64,000 nt of DNA. It comes from Ciona intestinalis. Taxonomy: Eukaryota > Chordata > Ascidiacea > Phlebobranchia > Cionidae. The stretch lies in contig NC_020168.2 of assembly GCF_000224145.3 (NCBI RefSeq), positions 1,381,177 to 1,445,176 of the forward strand, written 5' to 3'. This document shows positions 1 to 10,905 of the stretch, piece after piece (the stretch's first letter is position 1; the number at the start of each line of letters is the position of its first letter). The position numbers were made by a program, and so were the translations under genes. The notes under the pieces are model-generated. The model was not told where the DNA came from, searched no databases, and saw nothing but the letters and a program-made list of their open reading frames with translations.

Positions 1-1921
1 TACTTGAGTTTAAGTGACTTTCTGCCAAAACACTTGCATAATCTACCAGAAAAGGCAGCGAAGTGGTACAACCCGTATCTCACCATTTCTCTAGTAGTCT
101 AGTTGCAAGTGGACACATCACAATTTGATTGATCTTTGTGGAACGATGCCAACCGCAAGCAAACATTGCGAGGGATCTTAATGCCGAGCTGGCTGATACA
201 TGTTTAGACAACGCAGTGAAGTATCGTCACATTCAAACATAGCGGCCATGGAGAGTGTAGAACGGTAAAGTGAAAACGCCGTAAGAAAAGTAGGAATGGT
301 TAAGTGAATTTATTTGCTTTGTTCAGTATTTCAACCCGGTCACAATGCGACAGTACATGTTGACTTTTATGCCATGCTTTATTTAAAGCAGAACAATACG
401 TCCCTTCACTCGAAACTGATGACTAATCGCAGGTCGACCTGAGTAAGCAAAGTGCGAGATAACTACTGCTTGTTGTTCCGGGTCGTTAGAGATTTCAGTT
501 CCCTTGACATGCAGTGCCATATGTTTAATAAGTCGCCTTCATATGCTGTCTGCTTTATTGTGGATTACGTCATTGAATCTTTGGATGTCTTTTTGAAACA
601 TGAATAATTTATAAAGTTTTGAAAATAGCCAGCGCGTATGTCGCATGTGTATGCTGGACACGCCTACATTGTATGAAACAGTCAGCTTCAAGCAAAGTCG
701 TGTTTTTGTTGTGTGACATGTCTTGGTATCGCTAATTAGTACTACTAACATGTTCAATGATACTCACGTCGTTCTTGTTTAAAGAGTCACTTGAAATTAT
801 TTAAATGAAGTTGAAGGGCTGCAGGTTGTTTGTTATAGCGTTAGTAAACTATAGCTGTAGCTACATACGGTTGACCATGTGGCGCATATACTTTAGTTCA
901 TAAAACGTTGTTGTTACTTATATAGGCATCTATTAATTACATGTAAACTGCTATATTGGAACAGCAATAGGAAGAAAGAAGGTTTATTTAAAATTGATAA
1001 CACGCCACTGACGCCAGTTGTACAGAAACTGATTGAATGGTATTAATAGTATTGAAACGGATTAGTGCTCTAGGCACTCAGTGTTTTGAATCAGTGCAAT
1101 TTGTCGGCCACCTTTTATCGCCTTTACGTCTCACGCTGCAGATGTAATGATTATGCCAATTTGCTGCACAGTAGCCCGAGGGCATGTTTTACCCTTACAA
1201 ATTGTACGCTGTTGACTTGGACCAAAAGCTGCGTGTCGTGCAATGAGATCAAACGACGTGATAACCAGAGAAAGCTGACGTTTTAGAGTTGACTCATGTG
1301 AGCTGTAGGTTCGCTTTGGTTGATATTGGGGTGGATAGCTCTAATCCGGAGATAGGTATTGCACAGCCGTTTTGTGATTTATTTTAGTGTAGTACTGTAT
1401 AATATTAGTTAAAAGAGTTTCTCGCTTAATTGTGGTGTAGCCCTATTATACATTGTTTTGACATAATTAGCATTTGTTTGCAAGGTGATTAAATTTAGCT
1501 GACAAAAATTAGCTGCCGCCAATCGATCATATGCAGTATTCGGTTTTAGCCTGCGTGTTTACTTCAAGTGCTGGTGGCCGGTGGTTGGACATTTCGCGTC
1601 GGTGTGTAACTGCGGTGAAAACTCGCCTCTACACCAAGCTGTATAGCATGCAGATTTGGATCAGGAAGTGGTAATTTCCTGCCTGTGTAAAGCGTGCTCA
1701 GTCTAGACGAGATGCGTTTTAAACCAAGCAGAGAGTGAACATTTGAATCACAGGTCTTATGTGGTTTACAGTTTTGAGAGGCACTTGTGTGAATGTACCA
1801 ACTGTAAGACATTCATTGATTTTATGGTTTAAACAGGACAGCAGGCATCGCAAGTTAAGTGATATTAAACTGCAGATGCTGGTTAAAGAATTTAAATTTA
1901 GATAATCATATAACTGTAAAT
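1..1921. other. 5' flank of the septin gene, no gene seen
   Basis: AT-rich sequence with short open frames on both strands, none longer than about 80 codons and none with a recognisable motif. It should contain the promoter and any untranslated first exon of the septin gene. No TATA box or repeat stands out. Confidence 0.5.
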
Positions 1922-4900
1922 ATGACAACGCCGCTTGAAGGTTATGTTGGAATTGACACGCTTACTGAACAGATAAGGAAGAAGGCTCTTCGTCAAGGTT
2001 TTGAATTCAACGTTATGGTCGTAGGTAAGTAACCTTATACTTTGAAGGGTTGGCAACCTTTCTACTGTTTTGTTTAAAATTTCCAGTGTTTTATTATGTA
2101 GTATACTACTCATATAACCATATTGCAGACTAAGTCATATCAGTTTAACCATTCTTTAACAGGAAATATTCTTTAGAATTTATTGTATAAATTCCTAATT
2201 TCGTAAGAAGCACATACGCAGCGTATACTATCAATCTTATATTAACTAGAAATCCAATTTAAAACGACCCTTTAAGTATGTCACATGACCGTGTAATCCA
2301 ATCCAATGATAGATGTTTAAATATCGGAGTAATATCTATACGGTGTAACGTTACATAGTAATATATATATATATATATGGGGTAAGATAACACAATAAGC
2401 AACGTATGTTAAGCTTGTGGCGAAAAACCTTCCGCGTAAAATTGTATCTCGTCTTTACTTACACGCACTCAGATACTACCAGATGGGTTTGAAAATAACG
2501 GTTTTCATTTGTTAGGCCAAAGTCAACATTCTCAACTAACACTTTCCTATAGTGTCGATGGCTGTTTTACTTTAAATAATTCATGGAATGCGTAACCATC
2601 TCCTGGGTGTAGGTATTATGACGGGTATCACGTTCCATTAAGCCGGCAGCGTGCTTCCTCCCGAGTCATATAGACGGTATAATATATATAGTTTATTTGG
2701 TTTAACCACTAAATAATTTTCGTTTTAGAATTACCTTTTCCGTTTTATTCAATGTTGTTTAGTCAATACCCTCGTCTGCTTCACGGTCATATTGTTTAAC
2801 ACTAAAGGTAAAATGTCGCATTTACAGTTTCGTTGCGCAATTCGACACAACGTGTCGACGTAGACTGATGTACATTTGCACACCAATCACAACGTAAGCG
2901 GTGAAGTGGTCGTGTGTTTGGTTAAAACAAACCTTCGATAGGTTCCTGGCTGCTAAGAACAATCTTTGTGTACATACCAAAGTAAACCGTCACTTTAATT
3001 TATCAGCCGGTGTCATCAGGGACCACCCACAAAACTGATACATTACAAATCATAAAATACAATCAGACCTTCGCTCGTATACACTTTTATAGCTAAGCAA
3101 GTCACGCTGGTATTAGACACAACCGAAAAATAATGACTATCAAAAACATTTACGCTTTCCTTATACGCCGATGGAATGTCTGGTGTGGGCATTTGCGCGT
3201 GAAAAGGAATGATGTAATGCTTAGGTTGGCGACTTTTTAGAGGAATTCTAGAGCGCGTCGGAACGCTTTTTATTGCTGTGGTGTAAGATTTATCACATTA
3301 TCCAAACACACAGGAAGTGCCGGGCTCGGAAAATCTACGTTGGTTAACACAATTTTTAAATCAAAAGTAAGTCGTCGGCAGCCTGAGGAAGATTATCACA
3401 CACCATCCACTGTGGAGATAAAAACGATCAGCCATGGTGAGCATGTTGTTTAATGCATTTCCCTCGCGTGCTGTCTGTTCATCTATGTTAAATGCCGAGT
3501 TCTTAATTCGTGCGAAGATTAAACACGACCTAACACGTTTTATCTTCTAACACGAGAATGCGTCACAAGGAACATTCATCATCGTGAAACCGAACACACG
3601 CATTAACTTGTGATATATTTTATATATTTCAGTAATCGAAGAAAAAGGGATTCTCCTCAAACTATCAGTGACAGACACGCCAGGTTTTGGGGATCAAGTT
3701 GACAACACTAACTGGTAGGAAAGTTGTACTGTGCACGTCAAAAGCATTTACAACTCTCATTGATAGGTTATAATGGATCCTATAAAACAGTTGCCTGTAT
3801 ATTTTATAGTGGTGGTTAATCTGCCCATCAGTTAAGTATAAAGTGACTTATAGACGTTAATTTAAAATTTGTTTTATTAGCTGGCAGCCAATAATGCGAC
3901 ATGTCAACGAACAATATGAGAAGTACTTAAACGAAGAAATTTCAATCAAGAGAAGAAAAAGGATACCCGACACTAGAGTGCACTGTTGCATTTATTTCAT
4001 CCCACCCTCTGGTCACTCGTAAGTCAAAGTCATGTCCAATTTAAATGTTATCATATATAGTAGGGTGGGGTAATCAGGTCACTTTTAGCACAGAATATCC
4101 AAATATTCTGATTGTGTTTTAAGCAATTACCAACGGTCTATGGGAGTCGCAAAATACGGTTTATAATTTTTTGAACGTTCTTTGTTAACCACCAAATGAG
4201 ACGTGAAAATAGAATGAGTAGGTGTCTCATCTTACCCCACCCTACTATGTATCAGGTTTAGAAAACGATTTTAAACGAATGTACAATCATTGCAGCCATT
4301 ATACTTGAAAAAGTATGTGGCGGTATTTAAGCACATATACATATGCACTTGAACTTCTAATTTGACATATATTCGAATGAAGGTATTTTTTTGCGTAAAT
4401 TCCCAAGACGCACGTAACAGCATTGAAATTTGAAAGTAGCACCAGACGTTGGACTTCCTATAAGCGAGTTGCCTAAATTGTAACAAGATACATTCACACA
4501 AATTTTGACTTCCCTTTGGGCACAAATTATACTTATAGTCGTTATAGAAACACGTATTTCTGCGTATATAGTGAACATAAAACCAGCTACAGAACTAATA
4601 CTAATTTTAAAAACCTAACCGTTGTGTTAAACGGTTTACCGAAACAAATACATAAATATTAAACTTTATTGGATATCAAGCTTTGCAAACATGAAAACCA
4701 TTCATTTAAAAACGCTTATTAGTTCTTGTGTTTATTTTGTCATTTGATGATGTATTACAGACTCCGACTAGTTGATATTGAAGTCATGAAACGGCTGGTG
4801 GAAATTGTAAACGTCATTCCTGTAATTGCAAAGTCAGACTCACTTACTCTTGAAGAACGAGAACGATTCAAAGCGACAGTGAGTACTTGAAAGTAAAACT

Positions 4901-7002
4901 ATGTCGTTGTAAGTTATACTTGAAGCGTCAACTGTGAGGTTGTAAATATTTGTTAAATTAGGAGTTATCCAAATCAACCGTATACACTTATTGCCACTAA
5001 TCCTTACAAACTACTTTCGCTAAACCTTTAAGTTCCCAAGCACCGTTTGTAGTTTGGATAACTAAGTGTTAATAAATACTTTAGCGCTCCCCACAGAAGC
5101 GTTTAATCCATGTATATTAGGTTACCATATGATTACACCTACATCAAAGGTCTAAATGTGTGTTTTGTTTCCGGTTTGTGTTAAATCCAATGGATGATAT
5201 TATATGCGCTATAAATGATATGCCAATGTAGGCTATACACGCGCGTATATTCACTTGCGAACTTCCTGATATCACATGCTTGGTGACGTCATGCGTACAC
5301 TTTGTATGCAGATCCAACAGCAGCTGATTGAGCACAATATCCGTGTGTATCCTGATCTAGAAAACCTTGATGTTGATGATGAGACTGAGAGGCAAAGGAA
5401 TCTTAAACTGAAGGTATTATTACCGACGTCTAGACATTTACAATTGCATGGTGGCATACGTTGTTAAAGGATTAAGTAAATATATTGGTGTCAAACATCA
5501 CTTCTAAGCTTGTTCCTCTCATAGCAACAAAATTTTATTCCAAAAAAATATGTAAAAATGTTATCATAGCAATAAAACTTCATTCCTAAAATCTGTAAAA
5601 ATGTTATAGGGTGGTGAAAGATGGGACACCTTTCGCACATAATAACCAAATATCCTGATGTGTTTTAAACAATTAACAACTCTCTATGGGAGCCGTAAGG
5701 ATAAAGGTCTATAAACAATCGTTGAATGTTTTTTTGCTACCAAATTGGAGGCGAAAATATATTGAAAAGGTGTCCCATCTTCCCCCACCCTACTATATCA
5801 TATAGCAATAAAATTTCTTTCATAAAATGCGTAAAAATGTTATCATAGCAATAAAATTTTATTCCCAAAATGTGTAAAAATGTTTTTAACAAATAGGGGA
5901 TTGTTAAATTTCATGTAGGAACGACTACCTTTTGCCATTGTTGGTTCGAGTACCACGCATCAAGTTGGAAGCAAAGCTGTGTTGGGTAGAAAAGCGGGTT
6001 GGGGAGTAATCGAGGTGGAGAACGATGCTCACTGCGAATTCAATCATTTAAGAAATATGATAATAAGGTTTAATTTGTGTTATATATAGATATTATAATA
6101 GTCGAACAAACTGGGCTCAAACACAATTCTTAATATTAGTAACAAAGTATGGTAGGAGGGGTACACCATTTCAATCCATTTTCTCGTCCCATTTGTTAGT
6201 AAACAAAGAACTTACAAATAATTATAAAACCGAATCCTTAAGACCCCATAGACCGTTGTAATTGTTTAACGCTGCTGCGTATGTCCTTGGGCAAGACACC
6301 CAACGGCAATTGCTTCAACCCAATGGTCACTAATGGATTGTCGAAATTATTATCCATACATAAGAAAAGAAAAAAATATATAATCACCCACAAAGTAACA
6401 TACATGGTAAATCGTTAGCTGGCACGAGGTGTATGAACACCCGTGTGATAACGACTGACGACTGTCGTTTTCCGGCCACGTGAGCAAAAAGTAAGTTTCA
6501 TTCATTCATTCATTCATTCATTCATTCATTCATTCATTCATTCATTCATTTATTCATTCAAAAGATGGTCATGATATTTAAATATGATGTGCCAAAGATG
6601 TCCCGTCCGCCCTCCTACTATATTATAAATAATGTTCCACACTTAAAATCGCAAGGAACCGTTTTTTTTTATCAAGACACTATATTTTTAATGAGATTGT
6701 TTTGTGATGCCTTTTCAGATTTTAAACCCATATATAAACCTTTCAGAACAAACCTTCAAGATCTTAAAGAAGTTACCGCCCAGGTTCACTACGAGCTTTA
6801 CCGACACAGAAGGTTAGAAACATTAAAAAAAGTTCCGCTTGATTCAGTAGGGTCAACTCCAAGCTCACCGAGTTACGACATCACCAACAGTGAGCCGAAT
6901 CATAAAAAAGTTGCCAACACACCAAAACTTGGCGAAACTGGGAAGGCGATTGCAGCAAGCCAGAAAGAAGTGGTAGAAGCATTGTCAGAAAGCAAAATTT
7001 AA
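1922..7002 (+). CDS. SEPTIN3/9: Septin GTPase, SEPT3/9 group, 8 exons, 356 aa
   Basis: Septins are GTP-binding proteins that polymerise into filaments and rings at membranes and the cell cortex. Exons join in frame: 1922-2024, 3314-3436, 3633-3714, 3881-4018, 4761-4878, 5312-5413, 5919-6067 and 6747-7002. The start is the first ATG after an in-frame stop. The N-terminus has the polybasic helix typical of septins (IRKKALRQGF). The P-loop is GSAGLGKST, G3 is DTPGFGD and G4 is AKSD. The septin unique element follows, including a WGVIEVEN segment. The closest family resemblance is to SEPT3/9/12 (for example RKKRIPDTRVHCC). The C-terminal tail of about 70 residues is hydrophilic and lacks a coiled coil, as expected for this group. 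An AATAAA lies at 7269. Introns 4, 6 and 7 carry MITE-1 copies. The open frame before 6747 is intronic transposon sequence. Confidence 0.95.
2361..2378. repeat. (TA)n microsatellite
   Basis: Pure AT dinucleotide run in septin intron 1. The rest of that intron (2025-3313) shows nothing recognisable. Confidence 0.9.
4056..4249 (-). mobile_element. MITE-1 copy in septin intron 4
   Basis: Inverted ends tagtagggtgggg and ccccaccctacta flank a conserved core (gtgttttaa..aattac.aacggtctatggga). In this orientation the core starts with tttagcacag. About 195 bp and non-coding. Confidence 0.85.
5520..5885 (+). repeat. Minisatellite, about 44-bp unit, split by a MITE
   Basis: Units containing catagcaataaaa followed by tgtaaaaatgtta occur about twice at 5520-5603 and about twice at 5798-5885. 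The two halves are the same repeat, interrupted by the MITE-1 copy at 5604-5797. Confidence 0.8.
5604..5797 (-). mobile_element. MITE-1 copy inside a minisatellite
   Basis: Ends tagggtggtgaaagatggga and tcccatcttcccccacccta are inverted repeats. The core matches the other copies (aacaattaacaactctctatggga). It lies in septin intron 6. Confidence 0.88.
6146..6623 (+). mobile_element. MITE-1 copy split by a SINE-like insertion
   Basis: The left part, 6146-6271, has the core in forward order (tctcgtcccatttgttagta, then ccatagaccgttgtaattg). The right end, 6563-6623, resumes with the terminal part (gatgtcccgtccgccctcct). The 6272-6562 insert is a different repeat. It lies in septin intron 7, next to the last exon. 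Confidence 0.75.
6272..6562 (+). mobile_element. SINE-like element ending in CATT repeats
   Basis: Shares a gctgct..tgtccttgggcaagacacc..acggcaattgct block with sequences at 10120 and 36009. It ends in a (CATT)n run of about 60 bp at 6498-6560. The repeated 3' microsatellite tail suggests retroposition; no coding capacity is seen. Confidence 0.6.
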
Positions 7003-7819
7003 CGCTGTTTCTATAATTTTACTTTTTTCCTTTACTCACGACATACGAAATCCCGCTAAATCGTGTGTAACCTGTGTGGAGACAATGAGCTGATATAACG
7101 TAAGCATTCTGAAGCAGTTATTCTCTGTGTCAAATTTTGCATTAACTTGTACCGCGCCCTTGTTCTGTAGTTTTAAGCATGGTGTTCAAACTATATGCTA
7201 TTCCGCTGCTACATAAAGGTTTTTACCCAAGGGCACAAAACGCAAACCAACCTGGTAAAAAAATGAAAAATAAAACACATGTTAAATGTTAGCAATATAT
7301 ACTTGCTCCGTTTTACGCTTACGTTTATTTTAACCGTTTCCTTATAACCAAGAGCCACTCACAGCATTATAGTGTCGTTATTACTCTACTGTATCTTCAT
7401 TTTGATTACAAATAAATTGTTAATCGTTCTACCCAGGCTACACGTTACTTTAATGATATCACTTCATTAGTAAATGACCTATTGGATGGCGTTTTAAAAT
7501 TGGACGCATCAGCTTCTAACAGACTGTGCGTAAACATTCTACAAATCTCCATTAAGATTGAAGCAACTTGAATCAAAATCATTAAATAATACCAAACGTT
7601 CCGCAAATAGTAATAACATTTCATAGCTGTCAAAATAGGCATATGCAGGGGAGCATAAACTTATTGTAATATGATACATTAACCACCTTCATTGTTTACA
7701 CGAACGTAACTGGTTTCAGATGTAATTAGCATACTCGATCTTTGAGGGTTAGACAAGGAAAGCGTTTCATAGTCAGGTTTTGGACTAACCTGAGTCATAA
7801 TTAAATGAAAAGGAGTTGC

Positions 7820-7990
7820 TTTTACGTTATAACAAATCTAATAAGCCATGATCGTGTTTTAAACAATTAACAACGGTCTATGAAAGTCGCAAGGACAAGG
7901 TTTTATAAATCTTTAAATATTCTTTGTTTGCTACCAAAATGTACGAGAAAATAGAATGAAAAGGTGTCCCATCTTCCCCCATCCTATTAT
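7820..7990 (-). mobile_element. MITE-1, left end truncated
   Basis: Starts inside the core (catgatcgtgttttaaacaa) and ends with the intact terminus ggtgtcccatcttccccca. The other terminal repeat is missing. Confidence 0.75.
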
Positions 7991-8002
7991 AATATATGGT
8001 GA

Positions 8003-8472
8003 AAGTATTCGAAATTTAGTCACTTGCACTTGGAGATTCATAAAAAATAAGGGCGTGTGCAAAAAAAATGTAGCAATTCCAAATTTGTAGCAAAATGTTA
8101 ACTTTATAAATAATTATTATAATTTGTGTTATTACAAGTTAAACTTGACTTTTAATGCGTTTCATATTATATTTAATACGTTTCATGTTATCCACGTGTA
8201 ATTCTAATCAAAGAATCAATGATTAATCAAAATTAACATAGATTTTACACTGTCCCGTCCACACTTACACTGTTTTCGATGTGGTAAAATTTCATCTGTT
8301 GTGCGAATCGCTAAATAACTGCTATTCCTAGTGTGTTTTAATGTACGTTTAATTGAATTGTTGTCAATTAATAAAAGTATGATACTACTAATTCGTGGTA
8401 TTACCCCAAAAACTTTAATATTGGAAATATTGGGAAATGTGTGGATAAGTTTCCCGTCTTTCCCAACCCTAT
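8003..8472 (+). mobile_element. MITE-2 family copy
   Basis: Shares several blocks with 40330-40790 and 50934-51151: tttagtcac, ttgtgcgaatcgctaaataa, gttgtcaattaataaa, ctaattcgtggtattac. It ends in a pyrimidine-rich terminus like that of MITE-1. Abuts the next MITE-1 copy. Confidence 0.6.
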
Positions 8473-8671
8473 TATAGTACGGTGGGGGAAGATGGGACGC
8501 CTTTTCATTCCATTTTCTCACTCTATTTGGCAGTAAACAAAGAACAATCAAAGAATTACAAAACCGTATCCTCGCGACTCCCATATACCGTCGTTAATTG
8601 TTTAAAACACGCTCAGGATATTTCGATATTATGTACTAAAGATGTCCCATCTTCCCCCTACCTACTATATA
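8473..8671 (+). mobile_element. MITE-1 copy
   Basis: Ends tagtacggtgggggaagatg and catcttccccctacctacta, with the core in forward orientation (gcagtaaacaaagaacaatc). Full length. Confidence 0.88.
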
Positions 8672-8769
8672 TATTTAGAAATTAAACCTGGTGCATGTTT
8701 GATGCCTAAATTATTATTTGTGAAACGATGCCGAATAAAAATCCTATATCATATTAAAACATTTAAAAT

Positions 8770-8850
8770 AGGGGAAGACAGGACGCATTTAGCACCTAAT
8801 GTCCAAATATCCTAATCGTGATTTAAACAGTTAAAGGGATATACTGAAAC
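8770..8850 (-). mobile_element. MITE-1 fragment
   Basis: Begins ggggaagacaggacgcattt and continues through atcctaatcgtgatttaaac, then stops. The rest of the element is absent. Confidence 0.65.
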
Positions 8851-8945
8851 GAAAAATGAAAAATGAAAAATGAAATTTGTATATAGAGATGCCCAAATGT
8901 AACGAAAAATGAAAATTTGTATATAGAGATGCCCAAATGTGAGCT
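8851..8945 (+). repeat. Short tandem duplication, about 43 bp
   Basis: A unit with aacgaaaaatgaaa followed by tttgtatatagagatgccca occurs twice in tandem. Confidence 0.8.
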
Positions 8946-9623
8946 TCATGGTACCATCAAAGTTTCAACCTTCTATTTGGTAGTAATATAAAAAACATTC
9001 AAAGAATTATATAATCGTCAAATGTACGGATTTTCCCGCAAAATAACATATTGGTAGCATAAACATCACGATATTAAATCGAACATACGTAAACAAAGGT
9101 TTGTATGTTGCCATCAACTTTATTAAAATTTTAGGCACATTTTACATGTATAGTTAACCCGGTAGTTCATTGCCTACACAATATATAGAGATTCGAAATA
9201 TAAAAAAATGTTTTCTTAAAACAGAGTCAAACAAAAATCGCGCACAGTTGTAAATGCATCGGCGTTTTAGTCGTAGAAGGAAAACTGTTTTTACAAGTTT
9301 CTAAGATCATAGGGAACGGTAATGTCAAAAATTAATGGGTACAGAAACGATTTTTTTCTGGCAACGAAACCGATATCTGACAAAGAGACTAAATAATACA
9401 GCGAATAACGCAACACACGCCGATTTTTCGACGAAAAACACATACAGGCAACCAAACGTGAACACAAACAAGGTCACGTGAATCGGTGAAGTCAAGCGTG
9501 ACAACTCCGCGCAGTTAACCATAGATACTGCGTATTTGTAGTTTTACTCAAGTTAAAAGTGAACTGTTAATTTTTATGTCTTTATTTTAAACCTCAATAT
9601 TTAGGGAAAGAACTGATAGCAAC

Positions 9624-10905
9624 ATGACGATTACTAGAGGTGTGATGATGATTCAAATTCTGTTTTTGTTTATACTTACAGGTAAATGCTTTTAATATTT
9701 TTATGTGTAATTAAAACTTTGTTATTGTGTTTTTTATGTGTATATAAAACTTTGTTATTGTGTTTTTTATGTGTATATAAAACTTTGTATTTGTGTTAAA
9801 CATTCACAAAACTTTCAGTAGTTGTCATAATTAAATTTGGTGATTGTGAAAAATCCTTCCACTACATTATCTGCTTACCACTGAACATAGCTAAATACTA
9901 ACTCGTATTTTCGTGTAACCCCTAACTACTGACCTCTATAACCACCAACATCCAACTAATAACTCATACCTACCAACTGCTAACACCACCAACCTAATCT
10001 GTAATGTGGAGGAGGATTCTTTACTACTGCCAAAATTCTAATGAAACAATTTTTTTGTGGCATGGTACAAATATTGGCGCCCCTGCCAAGTGCATATACT
10101 TGGCGTGCCCCTTAATGGGATATAAACAATGCTGCTACCATAGTGTGTCCCTTTATATGCGTCCTACCTTTAGGCAAGACAATTAACAGCTATTGCTCCA
10201 ATCCAGTGTCCCCTTATTAGTTTTCTTTATTATCAGACATATACTAGTACTACAAAAAAAACTAAACATTTACCGACTTACGAATGTAATTTGTAAGCGT
10301 TACCTAGGTGTATGAAATAATTAAAATTAAGCAACTGTGTTATACCGACTGCCACTATCATGCGAGGTTAAATAAGTAACATTCATTTAAAAAGTTTTCT
10401 ATCAAATCCAACAACCATTTTTGGTCTTCTACTTGTTAGCCAGATGTGCGACTGAAATTTGCGAAGACATTGTCAACTTAAAAGGGGAAATGCTGCAAGC
10501 TTTTGGATGTCCAAGGTTGCATGAGATGAAGGAGAATAAATATTGCTGCGGAAATAAATCTGTTTCTTTAACTTGCTGTAGTAACGAAACTCAATCAATA
10601 TATTATGCAGCAAAAATGGAAAACCTTTCAAAACCAAGGTACTGACTATAGATTAAAATAAAAAAATCTCAAATTTTTGGCTGGTTTTCTCCCATTCCTT
10701 GTTTAACATTAATTTAACAAATAATTCTGTTACAGATTTGGCTGTGTTTTTTTTAGTCAGTTTATAAATTTTGTTTTGCAGGGACAGTGCTTCCCTCATT
10801 GTTGTTTCAATATATGGTGGAATCTTGGTTATTATTATGGCATTGGACTGTGTCTCGCATTTTGGTGTTTGGAAGAAAAGGCGACAGAAAGGAAAAACAT
10901 TTTAA
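9624..10905 (+). CDS. Shisa-like cysteine-rich single-pass membrane protein, 126 aa
   Basis: Three exons join in frame: 9624-9681, 10440-10638 and 10782-10905. The first ATG after an in-frame stop gives an N-terminal hydrophobic signal peptide (MIQILFLFILTA). A luminal cysteine-rich module of about 60 residues follows, with the pattern C-x(3)-C, FGCP, KYCCG and LTCC. A single transmembrane helix comes next (LIVVSIYGGILVIIMALDCV), and a short basic tail of about 20 residues ends the protein (KKRRQKGK). The spacing CP...YCCG...CC with one transmembrane segment is the layout of the Shisa/VOPP1-type superfamily, whose members modulate trafficking or signalling of other membrane proteins. The cytoplasmic tail is too short for the Pro-Tyr motifs common in that family. 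An AATAAA lies at 11403. I am confident of the gene model; the family assignment is moderate. Confidence 0.65.
9699..9800 (+). repeat. Three tandem copies of a ~37-bp repeat
   Basis: The unit ttatgtgtatataaaacttt plus gttattgtgtttt is repeated almost three times inside intron 1 of the Shisa-like gene. Confidence 0.85.
10060..10390 (+). mobile_element. SINE-like element, diverged
   Basis: Shares tgctgctacca, ggcaagacaattaac and attgctccaa with the elements at 6272 and 36009. Also shares a late block (gtgttat..gactgcca..gaggttaa) before a short attcatt tail. Lies in intron 1 of the Shisa-like gene. Confidence 0.5.

Larger units (their letters stand above)
7003..9623. other. Intergenic: septin 3' UTR and repeats
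   Basis: Contains the septin polyadenylation signal at 7269, then a cluster of MITE-1 and MITE-2 copies and a short tandem duplication. No gene recognised. Confidence 0.6.

Noticed and set aside
6565-6746. Coding start of the septin terminal open frame
   Set aside because: This part is the MITE-1 terminus and intron. The true exon begins after the CAG at 6746, which restores the conserved septin reading frame.
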